Assembly: GCA_009761415.1 (NCBI GenBank)
Contig: QUOL01000011.1
Span: 868,001 to 932,000 of the forward strand
Reading direction: 5' to 3'
DNA from: Sarcomyxa edulis
Taxonomy: Eukaryota; Basidiomycota; Agaricomycetes; Agaricales; Mycenaceae
Length of the DNA: 64,000 nt
The notes below the pieces were generated by a model. That model saw only the letters and a list, made by a program, of their open reading frames with translations, ran no database searches and was not told the origin of the DNA. Made by a program: the position numbers and the translations under genes. Positions 60,170-64,000 of the stretch are shown one piece after another; the first letter of the stretch is position 1, and each line of letters starts with the position of its first letter.

Positions 60170-61692
60170 TTATTCGTAGATCTTGAGCCATTCAAAGTCG
60201 AAGTACGCGTTGGCGAAGGCGGAAGGGTTATTGTTGACGTAGTCTATAAACATTCGAATGAGTAAGATGAGCGCTGATCCAAAATAATGATGGGCGTACC
60301 GACGCATGTGGAGGGGCAGCCAGAGGATCCATAGACAGAACCAGCCCAGTCACCGCCTGAGTAGCAATTTCAGCGGGAGTACATCATTGATAGATCAAGC
60401 ATGGCTCACAGAATGTTACTACGACAAAGAATCTATCAGTACTTGACGACTAAGAAGGCATCATTCATTACGCACAGTTTATTACGATGTTGTGTGGCCC
60501 GAATTTAGAGGCGATATTGCATGAAGTGCTTGGGAAATTAGCTACCGGAGTTCCCTACACGGATAGACAGTCAATCCTGTGTAAGTATGGTTCTACAGAA
60601 TTGCAAGAACAAGAAACTTACCCAATTGTCTGTATCGACGCTCGTGGCGCCACTGGTGACATCTGATGGAATGCCGCCAGCATTGCGGGACCAAAACCAG
60701 ACCTTGATAAACGAGTTTGTTCGCTCAACGGCATACCTGGAAAAAGAACGGACTAAAAATACGTTCGGCGTCCGTGGAAACTGGACTTACCAGCCACCGC
60801 CATTGTCATTGAAGGTAGGGCCAAAGCTACGCGTGTCGGTCGATTGTACACCGCATCCAGCATTGTTGGTAGCTGCAGTGTCACAATTGTTGCCTGTGGA
60901 TTTTCTTTGGCATAGTATTAGCAGGCTCATTTCGGTGTCAAAATCACGACATAACGAGTCACCCAGTTTGCGAACGTGAGGCGGGCATGGTGCACCCTTT
61001 AGATAGAACATATCAGTATATGATTTGCGACGAGCTATATTTGAGCGCACCGGGCGAGGTATGCAGGGTTGTCTGGTCAGTCCCTTGGTCGTTAACACCT
61101 TCGAGGATATCAATCTCGCCCTGAGAAATTTTTGTATCGGTGCATGTAGGGGGGAATATACAATAATTCAAACTCGCCTCATTCGGCCAATCAGCTCCAA
61201 CAGTCCAGACCGCTGGCCAAGTCCTGGGTACAAGAGTGTGGGTTTCCTACAGAGTCCGGGTCTGAAAATTGAGGCGACTTACCCACAACCCTGCGGTATG
61301 TGCCGAATATTGAACACCATAACCGAGGTCGTATACTGCTTATTCGACTGAATTCGGACTGAGTTTCGGCCAGGTCCACTCGAGCTCAGAACGGTCTTGA
61401 AATCAGAACGAAGGACGAAATGATTGCCAGAAGAGAATGTCAGATTCTGGCTGGCAGCCGTCGCAGCGTCTTGGAAGAAATAGATGAAGGTAAGAAAATA
61501 TGCAGGTGAGGCAGAAGGGAGGAACTCACCGACATAATTGACTCGACCATGTGTAGGATCTGCAATGGCCTGAACCGAGAAACTCTTGAGAAATCCACTA
61601 CCTTGATGACTGTCGGATTGAGAGTATGTCGCACTTCGAGCGTGGCCAGCGAGAGCAATAAGCAGAAGCCACGAACAAAACATCGACAGCAT
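60170..61692 (-). CDS. secreted GH16 endo-1,3(4)-beta-glucanase (laminarinase type)
   Basis: ATG 61692 begins MLSMFCSWLLLIALAGHARS, a signal peptide; the mature start is ATYSQSDSHQGSGF. Conserved blocks: ADPTHGRVNYV, SGPGRNSVRIQSNKQY, FNIRHIPQGCGTWPAVW, WPNEGEIDILEGVNDQ (the E-x-D-x-x-E catalytic motif with nucleophile and acid/base Glu), TLHTSPG, NNAGCGVQ, VWFWSRNAGGIPSDV, SCNI, and FANAYFDFEWLKIYE at the end. It belongs to the Lam16A-like group acting on wall beta-1,3/1,6-glucans, in wall remodelling or nutrition. One intron splits NE|GEID with a GC donor (GCGAGT at 61177). All catalytic residues are present. Frames upstream to 61917 are ignored, since they would place the signal peptide internally. 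Confidence 0.93.
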
Positions 61693-62951
61693 GCCGGAGG
61701 ACAAAGATCGGCTCAACGACAGGAGATTAGTGAAGGGTGGAGGTAGAGGTCTCTGGAAGAGAGATAGACTAGGCAATCGCTGTATATAAGGGGGACACAA
61801 GAAAAGACTGTTATGACATGTCTCTACAGAAAACAAGTCCGTCGCTGGGAGAAAAGCCCGAACTTCCGATACCCACACGTAGAAACACAAGGCCATGGAC
61901 GCGGCGTAACGTTTCATTCATGTGACGCGTGTTTTTTATCGTAGTTGCACGCGGGAAAGAGGGAGCCAAGAAAGTCATGATGAAAAACTGCCAGCAATGT
62001 CTCCAAGACGGGTAGCGTAGTCAACGGTCAGAATCTATCCGGGGATTGGCACAAAGACACGATGCAGAGAACTGTATTGTCTAGATGGACGGAACTCAGA
62101 GCTCGAAGCCGTTCCAAACTCTTCGTGGTAGATAGAGCACGCGTTTGGTCCAATAAAATACTGTCAACGAGGGGTCATCTGCGGATACGGATCGGCTCCA
62201 GCGAACCAATGGAATCGTGATCAAAGCGGAGCAGCGGAAGCGAGAGGGTTTTGGGGGTGCCTAGAGAAGATGGGGGAATGATGACTGAATCTGGCATCCT
62301 GAACCCAATCAGCAATAGCATGATGACCTGGCAGCAACGTGTTGTTCCCAAAATAAGCATACACACGAAGTATGGGAAGAAAATTCCAGAGTCTGCGTCT
62401 TGCCGTCAAATGCCTGGTATGTACATAAATGGGCAGAGACCTGTTGTCAAGGACAGAGAAACGATCACGATGATGGCAAGGAGTAAGCCATCCGAAGGTG
62501 ACCAACGACCAGCCGCGAAGTTCAACGAGTTACGGAAACTAATTATTTGATCATGTTGAGCGCCCAAGGCGCCGGCTAGATCTGTTGACTTTGAGAAACA
62601 CCAATCAGACGATTTGATTCAGGAAAAATGAACATAACTGGGCATCGTCAAACCTCTCTCCAGAGACTAGATAGTCAAGCCCCACATGTTATCCGAGCGT
62701 CAAAGACTGCTGGCAGATCAGCTCGCCGGTCCCAAAACAATTATTATCAGTACACGTTCAATGAATACTTCTTTCCAATGATGCTACACCTCTCCCAAAA
62801 ATGCTACACACGATCTGATCGCCAAATGCGTCAGCCTTGGGTCATCAAGATATAACGTGACTAATCTGTGAAAATGAGCATGAGCCGCCAAGTAAGAGAG
62901 ATAGCATGGAAAAGCAGGTGACCTTTCATGAACCTCACCGCTCCACGCCAC
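61693..62951. other. intergenic, no gene supported
   Basis: This 1.26-kb stretch holds a few overlapping open frames on both strands (up to about 100 codons, 62221-62550) without domain, signal peptide or splice logic. It includes the GH16 promoter. Confidence 0.4.
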
Positions 62952-64000
62952 CTAAGTTTTCAATCCAGTCAACTGCGCAGGTGTTATTCGACCAAGAATG
63001 TTAGAGAAGCGACCGATTTCCTTCAGCAAGGGAATGACTGCCTTCATCTCCTTGGGCTCGGCGGGTACGGCCCCTTTGTCAAACTCCTTCCCATCCCGTC
63101 TGTAATATATCCCATTCCGAATCGATGAGGCAGCCCACGTCACATACTGCGCATGATACTCACGCCCCAATTGTGCATGCAATGCCTCCACCGAGATCTT
63201 CCTCCTTCTGAGAGCAGGTTCCAAAGCCATTAGTATATAGACAAGGGCGTCTAGGTCGAACCCGCCTCTTTCGAAAAGTCGTCTGCGGAAATGCAGGAAT
63301 GCCATCGCATCGGACAGCTCCACAAATTCGATCGTATAAGGCGTAGTCGGATCATCGCTATGTCCGTAAAGTATATAATCTGCCAACGGGTGCTTTTTCA
63401 GGAGTTCGATTTGGGCTTGGAGAGCTGGAGGACGGGTATAATCTTCGCGTGGTACCGGGACATCTGGCAGACACATTTTCAGTAAGAATTGAATCAGAGA
63501 TTAATTTTCGACAACCAGGTCCCACCAAAATTCGGGCCGGCATTTTTCTTCAATTTTTCGGTCGGTATTCGGCTCTCTGTGACTGGCAACATGATGATCA
63601 AAGGCGCAAGAACGCCTCTCGGAAAGTGGACATACGCGCTTAGTTCTCGTCGAGGGCCAACCTAGCCAGGTAAAGGGATGTAGTTTGTAGACCATTACGA
63701 CGATGCAGAAAGACCCGTACGAACCTGAGTAGCGAGAACGGTAGTCTTTCCCATCAGAGTGGACGCGCTATCGTTGTAGACACCGGGGGTGAAATTTGCC
63801 AATTCGGCATCAAATCTGTGAGAGTCTTTCAACCATACAAGTGCACCCTCAATCTCCTCGACGGGTACCTCGGGTATCTCAGGAGTATTTCCTGCTGCAA
63901 GATCTCTCAGAAGATCAACAAATGTCTGACCATACTCCCGCTTCATTTGTTCCTGAACGATCTTGAGAGTGACACCGTCAGCCATCTGGTTCTGTAGAAC
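62952..64000 (-). CDS. unknown protein, 5' part probably beyond the window
   Basis: The visible 5' exon reads MADGVTLKIVQEQMKREYG from 63985 and continues LVWLKDSHRFDAELANFTPG to a GT donor near 63694. The main exon starts near 63476 (CLPDVPVPREDYTRPPALQA) and runs through HPLADYILYGHSDDPTTPYT, FRRRLFERGGFDLDALVYIL and REYHAQYVTWAASSIRNGIY to TPAQLTGLKT at 62952. Minus-strand text TTCTACAG sits just before AACCAGATG at the window end, so the first exon may be preceded by another. The exon between about 63690 and 63480 was not resolved. No known domain was recognised. Confidence 0.6.

Noticed and set aside
61693..61917. N-terminal extension of the GH16 glucanase to ATG at 61917
   Set aside because: It would bury the clear signal peptide that begins at 61692.
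62175..62550. Overlapping frames on both strands downstream of 62.1 kb
   Set aside because: No conserved motif, no splice pattern and mutual overlap; treated as non-coding.

Overview
The window is nuclear DNA from a filamentous basidiomycete, most likely an Agaricomycete. Genes are dense on both strands and most are split by many 50-70 nt GT-AG introns. Recognisable families are typical of such fungi: MCH1-like MFS carriers, an S10 carboxypeptidase, a GH16 glucanase, a flavin monooxygenase and several Agaricomycete-type proteins of unknown function. No rRNA, tRNA, CRISPR or transposase/reverse-transcriptase gene was recognised. Exon limits come from reading splice sites and frames by eye. Where the summed exons divide by three this is stated.

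Left block (1-7.0 kb): partial AKR7-type aldo/keto reductase (-), MFS carrier (+), small secreted protein (-), secreted serine carboxypeptidase (-). About 7.77-12.37 kb is one arm of a 4.5-kb inverted duplication. It carries an intact 8-exon gene of unknown function plus decayed coding remnants.

Middle block (12.4-33.5 kb) is mostly housekeeping: Tsr2, a giant SH3/Ras-association polarity-type scaffold, a flavin monooxygenase, a small proline/serine-rich protein, a second MFS carrier paralogous to the first, a small surface protein, the ribosome-quality-control factor Rqc1/TCF25, a broken quinone oxidoreductase, and a tryptophan-glycine-repeat protein.

Accessory block (33.5-47.9 kb): two tandem-oriented paralogues (C1, C2), each with two copies of a 'GxPGDxYID...W..W.G' module and a Cys/His-rich tail, flank the second arm of the inverted duplication (36.69-41.18 kb). 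A gene-poor 2 kb follows, then a secreted precursor with 15 RKHGDS repeats separated by dibasic sites, apparently a KEX2-processed repeat protein.

Right block (48.1-64 kb): O6-methylguanine-DNA methyltransferase, a multi-pass membrane protein, a Yta7/ATAD2-type AAA-bromodomain chromatin factor, a TPR-CCCH zinc finger protein, a GH16 glucanase and a partial unknown gene. The most novel content is the C1-repeat-C2 arrangement with its duplicated unknown gene, and the repeat-peptide precursor.
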